Shown here: piece after piece, positions 1-5,968 of the stretch
Layout of the letters: each line of letters opens with the position of its first letter
How positions within the stretch are numbered: the first letter of the stretch is position 1
Origin: JAAYLU01 sp964458805
GTDB taxonomy: Bacteria; Synergistota; Synergistia; Synergistales; Aminobacteriaceae
Reading direction: 5' to 3'
Assembly: GCA_964458805.1 (NCBI GenBank)
Contig: CAYWKH010000111.1
Coordinates: 1-6,990 of the forward strand
Length of the DNA: 6,990 bases
The notes under the pieces: model-generated
The model's database searches: none
The model's input: the letters and a program-made list of their open reading frames with translations, nothing else
What the model was told of the DNA's origin: nothing
Translations under genes and position numbers: made by a program

Positions 1-874
1 CATAAATCGCCAGCAGGTTGGCCGTGCTGAGGTGCGTGTAAATCTGCGTCGTTTCGAGGCTTTTGTGGCCGAGCAGTTCCTGCACGCTGCGAATGTCCGC
101 CCCGCGATCCAGGAGGTGGGTCGCGAAACTGTGGCGCAGTATGTGCGGATAAAGCCTTTCCTTGGCGATCCCGGCCTCCGCCCCTCTCTTCCTCAGGATT
201 CGCCAGAAGTCGACGCGCGTGACGGGCCGGCCGCTCTTCGACAGAAGCAGGACGTCAGTGGGCGACCTCAGCAGGCGGCCGCGGCCGTCATCGATGTACG
301 CCCTCACCCTCCTGGCGGACTCCCCCATGAACGGCACGACGCGCGTCTTCTCCCCCTTTCCCGTGGTGCGCAGTGTCCTGGCGGCGAAATCGAGGTCGAT
401 CAGCCGCAGGGAGACGGTCTCGTCCGCCCGCAGTCCGCATCCGTAGGCCAGCTCGAACATGGCAATGTCCCTTCTAGACAGCGGATCGTCGCCGGAGCAG
501 GTATCCAGGAGCCTTTCAATCTCGCTCTCCCCCAGTATCCTGGGAAGGCGGCGCTCCGCCTTCGCCAGAACCGGCGGAGTGAAACCGGCCTTCAATATCT
601 GCTCCTCCTCCAGGAAGACCGTCCACGTGCGCATCCCCGCCATTATGCGCTGCCGGGTGGATTTCGCGCATTCGAGGTTCACCAGGAAGCGCTGAAACGC
701 ACCGAGCCCCGCTTCGTCCGGTGGAAACGGGGTAACGCCCGACGAGACGCAGAAGTCATGCCACTTGCCAAGGTCGCGCGAGTAGGCGGAGATAGTATTC
801 TCGCTCAGACCCCGTTCAAACCTGAGCCACCGGACGAATTCCTCAAGCGCGGCATCGAAGTCATATAATGTCAT
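1..874 (-). CDS. xerD: Xer-type tyrosine recombinase, C-terminus cut by window edge
   Basis: This is a site-specific tyrosine recombinase of the XerC/XerD family, whose usual role is resolving chromosome dimers at dif during division. I translated 291 residues from the ATG at 874-872. An in-frame TAG lies 15 bases upstream, so the start cannot be much earlier. The N-terminal SAM-like DNA-binding domain covers about residues 5-95, with the Xer-like stretch GLSENTISAYSRDL near residues 22-35. The catalytic domain carries every active-site residue: R149 (GLRADE), K173 (TGKGEK), H244 and R247 (HILRH), H270 (LLGH) and the nucleophile Y279 (TTQIYTH). Family members are about 295-310 residues, so only the last 10 or so are missing beyond the edge. 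The wording is closer to XerD than XerC, but a phage or integron-like integrase cannot be fully excluded. It follows the NUDIX terminator by 19 bases and has only a weak ribosome binding site. Confidence 0.9.
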   Translation of the reverse strand, partial: MTLYDFDAALEEFVRWLRFERGLSENTISAYSRDLGKWHDFCVSSGVTPFPPDEAGLGAFQRFLVNLECAKSTRQRIMAGMRTWTVFLEEEQILKAGFTPPVLAKAERRLPRILGESEIERLLDTCSGDDPLSRRDIAMFELAYGCGLRADETVSLRLIDLDFAARTLRTTGKGEKTRVVPFMGESARRVRAYIDDGRGRLLRSPTDVLLLSKSGRPVTRVDFWRILRKRGAEAGIAKERLYPHILRHSFATHLLDRGADIRSVQELLGHKSLETTQIYTHLSTANLLAIY

Positions 875-893
875 AATACTTTCATTCTATCAT

Positions 894-922
894 AAAAAAA
901 GGGAGCCGTCTTCTGGCTCCCT
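894..922 (-). terminator. Intrinsic terminator after the NUDIX gene
   Basis: On the minus strand a perfect 8-bp stem (AGGGAGCC paired with GGCTCCCT, 922-915 and 907-900) closes a 7-base loop. A run of seven T residues (900-894) overlaps its foot and continues past it. It lies about 93 bases after the NUDIX stop and should end the long def-to-NUDIX transcript. There is no comparable T run on the plus-strand side. It is only 19 bases upstream of the recombinase start codon. Confidence 0.88.
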
Positions 923-931
923 CTCGGATCG

Positions 932-950
932 TACAATACTATTAGTAATG
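932..950 (-). promoter_or_regulatory. AT-rich palindrome, possible promoter or operator for the recombinase
   Basis: Between the NUDIX stop and its terminator lies a short AT-rich stretch in otherwise GC-rich DNA. It contains an odd-length palindrome, TACTA-T-TAGTA (937-947). On the minus strand TAGTAT or TATTGT could serve as a weak -10 element for the recombinase, but I see no convincing -35 element. If it is a promoter, the terminator hairpin would lie inside the recombinase leader. The call rests only on composition and symmetry. Confidence 0.2.
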
Positions 951-1015
951 GCGAGTCGGTGCCGGCTTTCTCGGATCGCACTCGCAGAACGCAGGCGTCG
1001 CGCCGGGATCCTCTT

Positions 1016-1573
1016 CTAGTCCCAGGCTGCCTGTCCGGCGCCTATCGCCCTCCACCAGGAGAGCGCGGCCAACGTCTTCGCGTCCCTCAACTCCCCCCCG
1101 GTCAGCAGGGGCGGTATCTCCTCGGACTTCACCCTGACGACCGATATGAACTCGTCATCGTCCTCCTGCAGCTTCGAAGGGCGAAGCTCCGTCGCGAGGT
1201 AGAGGTGCATCAGCTCCGTGCAGAAGCCGGGGGAGTTATAGATGGCACTGATCTTCCTGAGGCGTCCAGGGTAGTAGCCGATCTCCTCCTGGAGCTCCCT
1301 CCTCGCCGCCTCCTCCGGAGGCTCGCCCCCCTCCAGCAAGCCCGCCGGGATCTCCAGCATCAGCTCGCCGACCGCATACCGGAATTGGCGCACCAGCAGG
1401 ATCGAGCCGTCCTCCATAACGGGGAGTATCCCCACTGCCGGGGCGTGCTCGACCACCTCTCTTATCGCGCTCCTCCCTGAGGGAAGTTCCACCTCGTCGA
1501 CCCTGAGGTTGAGAATCCTTCCAGTGTACAGTGTCCTGCTCGCGAGGGACTTCTCCCTCACGCCTTCAGGCAT
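1016..1573 (-). CDS. NUDIX hydrolase, ADP-ribose pyrophosphatase type
   Basis: This NUDIX-family hydrolase of 185 residues probably cleaves ADP-ribose to AMP and ribose 5-phosphate in the cytoplasm. The NUDIX box spans residues 78-100 and fits the consensus exactly: G78, E84, then R92-E93-L94-Q95-E96-E97-I98-G99. E93, E96 and E97 are the expected metal ligands. The proline P115 in SPGF, about 15 residues after the box, is characteristic of ADP-ribose-specific members, as is the upstream VRQFRYAVGE segment. The open frame extends 33 codons further upstream inside the gamma gene, but that part is very basic and out of keeping with the family. I chose ATG 1573, with GAGG ten bases upstream, which gives a 16-base overlap with the gamma gene. 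A GTG at 1561 would give a 4-base GTGA overlap and is also possible. It is the last gene of the operon. The exact substrate is inferred. Confidence 0.87.
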   Translation of the reverse strand: MPEGVREKSLASRTLYTGRILNLRVDEVELPSGRSAIREVVEHAPAVGILPVMEDGSILLVRQFRYAVGELMLEIPAGLLEGGEPPEEAARRELQEEIGYYPGRLRKISAIYNSPGFCTELMHLYLATELRPSKLQEDDDEFISVVRVKSEEIPPLLTGGELRDAKTLAALSWWRAIGAGQAAWD

Positions 1574-2115
1574 TCCCTGGCGACCTCTTTTCCCTTTTCG
1601 TACGCGGCCAGGTTCATCGGTAGGAACTCGGGCTTTCTCTTGCCGAGCTTCTCCTTGATAGTCTCTACGCACACCCTGTCGTCGATCATTCCGCTCGACT
1701 CCACCACCGCCCCGAGTATGACGATGTTGGTCACCTTGTCGCTGCCGAGCTCCTTGGCGATGGCGGTGGCAGGAAGCGCGATCGACACGATGTCATCGCG
1801 AGAGCCGTCGAATTCGACCAGGTCGCTGTTTAACACCAGCACTCCGCCCGGCTTCAGCCTGTCGATGAACTTGGTGAGGGACGGCTGGTTCATCACCACC
1901 AGCACGTCGGCCTGGTCAACCACCGGAGAGCCTATCTCGTCCTCGGACAGGACCACCCCGCAGTTGGCCGTGCCGCCCCTCATCTCTGGGCCGTAGGACG
2001 GGATCCAGGTGACGTGTCTTCCCTCCTCGATCCCGGTGTAGGCCACGAGCTGCCCCAGAACCATGACTCCCTGGCCGCCGAATCCGGCCGCGAGAAGCGT
2101 CTTGAAAAAAGACAT
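1558..2115 (-). CDS. 2-oxoacid:ferredoxin oxidoreductase, gamma subunit
   Basis: This is the gamma subunit of a VOR/KOR-type 2-oxoacid:ferredoxin oxidoreductase, 185 residues, which is the normal length. It corresponds to the gamma domain of pyruvate:ferredoxin oxidoreductase. The opening GFGGQGV (11-17) and the segment PSYGPEMRGGTANC (39-52) are family signatures, followed by VLVVMNQPSL (71-80). Its ATG lies 11 bases after the beta-subunit stop, and the intervening GAGGGAAGGAG acts as ribosome binding site. Its end overlaps the NUDIX start. All four subunit genes are present and intact, so the enzyme should assemble as a cytoplasmic alpha-beta-gamma-delta complex. Family membership is certain. 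The substrate cannot be read from this subunit, and the gene is variously named vorC, korC or korG. Confidence 0.94.
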   Translation of the reverse strand: MSFFKTLLAAGFGGQGVMVLGQLVAYTGIEEGRHVTWIPSYGPEMRGGTANCGVVLSEDEIGSPVVDQADVLVVMNQPSLTKFIDRLKPGGVLVLNSDLVEFDGSRDDIVSIALPATAIAKELGSDKVTNIVILGAVVESSGMIDDRVCVETIKEKLGKRKPEFLPMNLAAYEKGKEVARECLKA

Positions 2116-2126
2116 CTCCTTCCCTC

Positions 2127-2873
2127 CTAGTCGAAGTCCTTGAAGGTACCAAGGGGATAGTAGGGTATCATCGTGTTGACCAGCCAGTCGAAGGCCTCCA
2201 CGGGGCGCATCCCCCAGTTCGTGGGGCAGGACGAGAGTATCTCGACCAGCGAGAATCCCTTGCCGTCCACCTGGTTCTGGAAGGCCTGCCTGACCGCCTG
2301 CTTCGCCTTCGTAATGTACTTGGGCTGGGCCACGGTCACGCGCGCGATGTAGCCGGGCGCTGGCAGGGCCGCCAGCATCTCGCTGACCCTTATCGGGTAG
2401 CCGTTCACCTTCACGTCGCGTCCGAGCGGGCAGGTCGACGCCCTCTGCCCGATCAGGGTCGTGGGGGCCATCTGTCCTCCCGTCATGCCGTATATCGCGT
2501 TGTTGATGAAGATGACGGTGAGGTTCATCCCGCGGTTCGCGGCGTGGATGATCTCTCCCATGCCTATCGAGGCCAGGTCCCCGTCCCCCTGGTAGGTGTA
2601 GACAATCTTGTCAGGGCGGACGGCCTTGATGCCGGTGGCCACCGCCGGGGCGCGCCCGTGCGGTGCCTCGCAGAAGTCCGTGTCAATGTAGTCGTATATC
2701 ATTGCAGCGCAGCCTACCGGGGCAAGCCCGATGGCGTCGTTCTGTATTCCTAGTTCGTCTATTACCTCGCACACAAGCCGGTGGGCGATACCGTGCCCGC
2801 AACCCGGGCAGTAGTGGCTGCTGACATCCGGCATCCAGCTCTTTGGACGCGAATATACCTTGACTTCGCTCAT
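2127..2873 (-). CDS. 2-oxoacid:ferredoxin oxidoreductase, beta subunit (TPP-binding)
   Basis: This catalytic beta subunit of 248 residues binds thiamine pyrophosphate and the proximal [4Fe-4S] cluster. CPGCGHG (22-28) gives two cluster cysteines, C22 and C25. C54 (VGCAA) and C216 (SSCP) are in the right places for the other two ligands, by analogy with pyruvate:ferredoxin oxidoreductase. The TPP motif begins at GDGD (96-99) and ends at NN (124-125), followed by the conserved IYGMTGGQMAPTT. Electrons from oxidative decarboxylation pass from TPP to this cluster and on to the ferredoxin subunit. The ATG at 2873 is preceded by GGGGAGGG and lies 15 bases after the alpha stop. The sequence is complete with no missing residues. 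Homologues are called korB or vorA. The substrate could be 2-oxoisovalerate, 2-oxoglutarate or a range of 2-oxoacids. Confidence 0.95.
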   Translation of the reverse strand: MSEVKVYSRPKSWMPDVSSHYCPGCGHGIAHRLVCEVIDELGIQNDAIGLAPVGCAAMIYDYIDTDFCEAPHGRAPAVATGIKAVRPDKIVYTYQGDGDLASIGMGEIIHAANRGMNLTVIFINNAIYGMTGGQMAPTTLIGQRASTCPLGRDVKVNGYPIRVSEMLAALPAPGYIARVTVAQPKYITKAKQAVRQAFQNQVDGKGFSLVEILSSCPTNWGMRPVEAFDWLVNTMIPYYPLGTFKDFD

Positions 2874-2880
2874 CGAATGA

Positions 2881-2888
2881 CCCTCCCC
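2881..2888 (-). promoter_or_regulatory. Ribosome binding site of the beta subunit
   Basis: On the minus strand GGGGAGGG lies just after the alpha-subunit stop, with seven bases between it and the beta start codon at 2873. It is a strong Shine-Dalgarno sequence and fixes the chosen start. Confidence 0.7.
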
Positions 2889-3950
2889 TTACTGGCCGAG
2901 AATTCGGCGGCACTCGTCCTCGATCTCTCTTACGGACGGGGCGAACCCGCCCATGCGACCGTAGAAGGAGATCGGGCACTTGCAGCTGGTTGCGATCTTC
3001 ACATCGTCTATCATCTGTCCGGCGTTCATCTCGGAGACGAGGATGTGCTCGACGGTCGACGGAAGCCTCTTGAACGTCTCGAACGGATATGGCCATATCG
3101 TGATGGGGCGTATCATGCCGACCTTCAAGCCCTCGGTGCGCAGGTTGTTGACGGCGGAGCGCGATATCCTGGCGGTGGTGCCGTAGGCGGCGACGACCAG
3201 CCTGGCGTCGTCGATCATGTAGGTCTCGCAGCGCTGTTCGTTCTTCTTGATCTCGGCGTACTTCCTCTGGAGCTTCCTGTTGTGCTCCTCCAGCGGCTCG
3301 GGCGAAAGGTAGAGGCTGTGCAGGTGGCTCCTCCTGCCGCCTCGCTCCCCCATGAAGCCGAGCGCCCACGACTCGTCGGCGGGCTGGTTCCTGGTGGGGC
3401 TGGGTTTGATCTCGACCGCCTCCATCATCTGCCCCATGAAGCCGTCGGCCGCCACCATTACGGGGTTGCGGTACTTCTGCGCGAGGTCGAAGGCGAGCTG
3501 GGTCAGGTCGACGCACTCCTGCAGGGTGCTTGGTGCCAGCACGATCAGGTTGTAGTCGCCATTGCCGGCGCCCTTGGTGGACTGCAGGTAGTCGGCCTGT
3601 GCCGGCAGGATGCCGCCGAGGCCGGGGCCTGCGCGCATGACGTTCACTATCACGGCCGGGATCTCGCATCCCGCGATGTAGGATATGCCCTCGGACATCA
3701 GGGAGATGCCGGGGCTCGAGGAGGAGGTCATCACCCTGTAGCCGGTGGATCCCCCGCCCATCACCATGTTGATCGACGCGACCTCGCTCTCGGCCTGGAC
3801 GTACACCCCTCCCACCTCGGGAAGATGCGCCGACATGTACTCCGGTATCTCGTTCTGGGGGGTGATAGGATACCCGAAGAAGTACTTGCAGCCCGCCTGG
3901 ATCGCGGCCTCAGCTATGGCCTCCGTTCCCTTCATCAAGACTCGTCCCAT
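2889..3950 (-). CDS. vorB: 2-oxoacid:ferredoxin oxidoreductase, alpha subunit (VorB-type)
   Basis: This alpha subunit of 353 residues supplies the pyrimidine side of the thiamine pyrophosphate site. The N-terminal domain shows GYPITPQNEIPEYMS (26-40) and QAESE (52-56), where E54 probably activates the cofactor. The SSSSPGISLMSEG segment (76-88) and VMRAGPGLGG (104-113) follow. The C-terminal domain contains RPITIWPYPFE (281-291), which is typical of this family. The wording matches proteins usually annotated as 3-methyl-2-oxobutanoate (2-ketoisovalerate) oxidoreductase subunit VorB. That would make the reaction 2-oxoisovalerate plus CoA to isobutyryl-CoA plus CO2 with ferredoxin reduction. 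The KorA name (2-oxoglutarate) is also used for close relatives, so the substrate is an inference. The ATG at 3950 has a GGAGG ten bases upstream. M6 is a possible alternative start but has no better signal. Confidence 0.93.
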   Translation of the reverse strand: MGRVLMKGTEAIAEAAIQAGCKYFFGYPITPQNEIPEYMSAHLPEVGGVYVQAESEVASINMVMGGGSTGYRVMTSSSSPGISLMSEGISYIAGCEIPAVIVNVMRAGPGLGGILPAQADYLQSTKGAGNGDYNLIVLAPSTLQECVDLTQLAFDLAQKYRNPVMVAADGFMGQMMEAVEIKPSPTRNQPADESWALGFMGERGGRRSHLHSLYLSPEPLEEHNRKLQRKYAEIKKNEQRCETYMIDDARLVVAAYGTTARISRSAVNNLRTEGLKVGMIRPITIWPYPFETFKRLPSTVEHILVSEMNAGQMIDDVKIATSCKCPISFYGRMGGFAPSVREIEDECRRILGQ

Positions 3951-3960
3951 GTTTTCTACA

Positions 3961-3965
3961 CCTCC
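3961..3965 (-). promoter_or_regulatory. Ribosome binding site of the alpha subunit
   Basis: GGAGG on the minus strand sits ten bases before the alpha start codon at 3950, inside the 26-base gap after the ferredoxin stop. It is one of the best Shine-Dalgarno matches in the window, so strong independent initiation of the alpha gene is likely. Confidence 0.72.
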
Positions 3966-3976
3966 GATGGCACTTG

Positions 3977-4195
3977 CTAGTCTTCAGACCTGTACACTTC
4001 GATCGCAGCGTCCGGACAGGACATCGCGCACATTCCGCACCCGATGCACCCCTCCTTGAACTGCTCGACCGGGCGATAACCCTTGGCGTTGGTCCTCTCG
4101 GAGATCTGGAGCACCTTCACCGGGCAGGCCGCCACACATAGCCCGCAACTCTTGCAAAACTTTTCGAAAACTACGATGCGCCCTTTCTTAGCCAC
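3977..4195 (-). CDS. 2-oxoacid oxidoreductase delta subunit, 2x[4Fe-4S] ferredoxin
   Basis: This 72-residue ferredoxin-like subunit has two complete cluster motifs: C14-K-S-C17-G-L-C20-x3-C24-P and C50-I-G-C53-G-M-C56-x3-C60-P. It should carry two [4Fe-4S] clusters and pass electrons from the TPP-bound subunit to soluble ferredoxin. The length and its position directly before the alpha, beta and gamma genes match the delta subunit (KorD/VorD type) rather than a free ferredoxin. The start codon is GTG (4195-4193). No ATG lies in frame upstream, and AGGGG ten bases before it supports this choice. It follows the ATPase stop by 37 bases, the largest gap in the operon. A second, weaker promoter there cannot be excluded, but I see no good one. 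Confidence 0.93.
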   Translation of the reverse strand: MAKKGRIVVFEKFCKSCGLCVAACPVKVLQISERTNAKGYRPVEQFKEGCIGCGMCAMSCPDAAIEVYRSED

Positions 4196-4205
4196 TACAA
4201 GTGCA

Positions 4206-4213
4206 CCCCTTCC
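4206..4213 (-). promoter_or_regulatory. Ribosome binding site supporting the GTG start of the delta subunit
   Basis: GGAAGGGG on the minus strand ends ten bases before the GTG at 4195. With no in-frame ATG nearby, this site decides the start. Another GTG nearby (4207-4205) runs into a TAG three codons later. Confidence 0.6.
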
Positions 4214-4232
4214 ACAAAAAGATCTGAATCGT

Positions 4233-5024
4233 TCATTCCCCGGCGGCGGGAGGTCGGGACCACATCGCGCCCTCCTCCCACGGCAACATCATGTAACGCG
4301 CCAGGGGCCAGCACGGGACGTCGATGCCGCGCGAGGCGACCATGGACGCCGTTTCATCCGCGATGCCCCGCGGAACCCCCGCGTAGAGCACCGGAAGGCC
4401 AAGTTCGGCGCCGGCCTCGATGACCTTCTCAAGACCGTCGGCGCAGTCGCTAGCCGTGGTCTGCTCCATAAGGTGCGAGTTGCTTATGAGCGCTCCCACC
4501 CTGAGGCCGCAGATACCCTCCATTTTTCGCAACATGCTCCTCACTCCGTCCGCGCTCGACGTCTGCGGGCGGAAGGCGTTGACGACCAGTATCAGCAGAT
4601 AGCCGGCGCGCTTGATGTCGGGTTCGAACTGCTTCAGTGCCAGCGCGCCCTCGGCGTCGCCGCCGATGTCTAGCAGCAGGCGTCCCCCATCCGAGGCCAG
4701 GGCGCTCGATATCTTCGGGGAGACCACGGTCATATCCGACCACCGGGCGTTCTCCGGGGGCATTATTATGCGGAAGCCCCTCGCCCCCAAGGCCTCGGTG
4801 ACCTGGCGAATGCAAAAGTAAGGGTTGATTATGTCCAGGTCGGCTATGGTGACTGCCTCGCCGAGGGCCTCCAGTCCCAGGGCCAGGTTCAGCACCCACT
4901 CCGTCTTTCCGGAGCCCAGCGCCCCGGTGACGGCGATGGCCTTGGGCCATTTTTCAAGCGAAGACGTAATTGATTGGAAGGAATGCATCAGTCGGCGGAA
5001 AAGTTCGCGATCAGAGTCGTTCAT
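4233..5024 (-). CDS. P-loop ATPase of unknown function, oxidoreductase-associated
   Basis: This predicted soluble P-loop NTPase of 263 residues has no function I can assign. The Walker A motif is GALGSGKT (34-41), preceded by a hydrophobic strand (AIAVT). A second conserved-looking segment, ADLDIINPYFCIRQ (61-74), has acidic residues D62 and D64. A Walker B-like strand, RLLLDIGGD, covers 115-123. ISNSHL (180-185) sits where a base-recognition motif is found in related NTPases. The fold resembles the CobQ/MinD/ParA group, but the signature lysine of the deviant Walker A is absent. There is no signal peptide, membrane segment or metal-binding cysteine cluster. Its ATG overlaps the fmt stop as ATGA, and the ferredoxin subunit follows 37 bases later. 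From memory, similar ATPases occur beside 2-oxoacid oxidoreductase genes in other anaerobes. A role in assembly or activation of the enzyme is a guess. Confidence 0.8.
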   Translation of the reverse strand: MNDSDRELFRRLMHSFQSITSSLEKWPKAIAVTGALGSGKTEWVLNLALGLEALGEAVTIADLDIINPYFCIRQVTEALGARGFRIIMPPENARWSDMTVVSPKISSALASDGGRLLLDIGGDAEGALALKQFEPDIKRAGYLLILVVNAFRPQTSSADGVRSMLRKMEGICGLRVGALISNSHLMEQTTASDCADGLEKVIEAGAELGLPVLYAGVPRGIADETASMVASRGIDVPCWPLARYMMLPWEEGAMWSRPPAAGE

Positions 5025-5968
5025 TTAAGAATATCCCCCCTCTTCAGGCGGTTCCCCCTGGCCCACTCGGCGCCGCCTATTCGTCTCTTGCCCTCGGGCT
5101 GGACGTTCAGCAGCACTAACGAGCCCTCGGAGGCGGCTACTACTGGATTCCCGTCGACGAAACCCAGGACCTCTCCCGGGCGTCCGGAGGAATGATGAAG
5201 AACGGCTTCCCAGATCTTCAGGCGTCTCCCCCCGAGGGCGACGAAGGCACCGGGTGAGGGGTTCATGGCCCTCACCGTGAATACTATCACGCGGGAGGGA
5301 GCAGTCCAGAATAACTCCGCCTCCATATTTTGAATCTTAGGGGCATACGTAGCCATTTCAGAATCTTGCTCTCTAAACCCACAACTCTCTTTTCCAAGAC
5401 ATTCTACACCCTGAATGTAAAGTTTGCTACCTTTTTCCGCAAGAATCTCCAATATTTCTCCGGCACTCTCTCTTTCCCCTATCCTCCACTCCTCCTGGAG
5501 CAGGATGGGCCCGGCGTCCATCTCCTCCACCAGGCGAAACAGGGTGACCCCGGTGCGCTCCTCTCCGTTCATAAGAGCTCTCTGGACGGGGGCGGCACCC
5601 CGATAGGCCGGCAGCATGGACGGATGGATATTCAGGCAGCCCCACGCGGGCTTCGAAAGAAAGGGCTCCCGGATTCTCTGCCCGAAGTCGACCACAAGGA
5701 TACTTGCGGGCGGGGATTCCAGGAGCCTCTCGACGAGCTCGAGCTCTTCGGAAACTCGGCCTGAGTGCAGAAGGGAAAGCCCAAGAAGGGCGCACTCATC
5801 TTCAACCGGGGAGGGAATGGGCCTCATCCCTCGCCCCCCTCGTGAGGGCGGGGATGTTACTATCAGTTCGAAGTTGATCTTCCTCGTTATGTGTCTCAGG
5901 CACGCCGATGCAAAATGCCCCGTCCCGAAGAACCACAGGCGGGGTTGTCGCAGAATTTTTTCCTTCAT
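5021..5968 (-). CDS. fmt: Methionyl-tRNA formyltransferase
   Basis: Fmt transfers a formyl group from 10-formyltetrahydrofolate to initiator Met-tRNA, producing fMet-tRNA for translation initiation. At 315 residues it has the normal length. The N-terminal Rossmann-type domain opens with LWFFGTGHFA (11-20) and contains the folate-binding and catalytic segment NIHPSMLPAYRGAAPVQ (113-129) with N113 and H115. D151 follows in EEMDAGPIL (148-156). The C-terminal tRNA-contacting domain begins near residue 215, with AMNPSPGAF (234-242) and RLKIWEA as typical features. The ATG at 5968 overlaps the def stop (ATGA, 5965-5968), and a GAGGAG lies 14 bases upstream, so coupling to def translation is likely. 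The stretch encoding residues about 170-216 is clearly poorer in GC than the rest of the gene. All key residues are present. Confidence 0.95.
   Translation of the reverse strand: MKEKILRQPRLWFFGTGHFASACLRHITRKINFELIVTSPPSRGGRGMRPIPSPVEDECALLGLSLLHSGRVSEELELVERLLESPPASILVVDFGQRIREPFLSKPAWGCLNIHPSMLPAYRGAAPVQRALMNGEERTGVTLFRLVEEMDAGPILLQEEWRIGERESAGEILEILAEKGSKLYIQGVECLGKESCGFREQDSEMATYAPKIQNMEAELFWTAPSRVIVFTVRAMNPSPGAFVALGGRRLKIWEAVLHHSSGRPGEVLGFVDGNPVVAASEGSLVLLNVQPEGKRRIGGAEWARGNRLKRGDILK

Noticed and set aside
32..868. A 278-codon plus-strand open frame
   Set aside because: The minus strand here encodes a tyrosine recombinase with all catalytic residues. The plus frame shows no domain and no ribosome binding site.
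1..874. The recombinase as a sign of a mobile element or integrated phage
   Set aside because: No attachment-site repeat, tRNA, other phage gene or terminal inverted repeat is visible, and the sequence is like a chromosomal XerD. The left flank is outside the window, so this is not fully excluded.
951..985. A possible small RNA or tRNA-like hairpin (GCGAGT/ACTCGC)
   Set aside because: The stem is only 6 bp with a loop above 20 bases. No tRNA arms or CCA end can be drawn, and no promoter or T run goes with it.
1574..1672. A 33-residue N-terminal extension of the NUDIX protein
   Set aside because: It overlaps the gamma gene, is extremely basic (runs of R, K and G), and has no counterpart in the NUDIX family. 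The later starts have ribosome binding sites or overlaps typical of operons.
2683..3669. A 328-codon minus-strand frame spanning the alpha-beta junction
   Set aside because: It is a shifted frame of the true genes. The translation is dominated by R, P, G and D and crosses the alpha stop and beta start without any motif.
2781..3980. A 399-codon open frame on the plus strand, the longest in the window
   Set aside because: It lies antisense to the alpha subunit and the start of the beta subunit, both of which have unmistakable family motifs. Its translation is rich in G, A, H, V and D with no recognisable domain, as expected for an antisense frame in GC-rich coding DNA.
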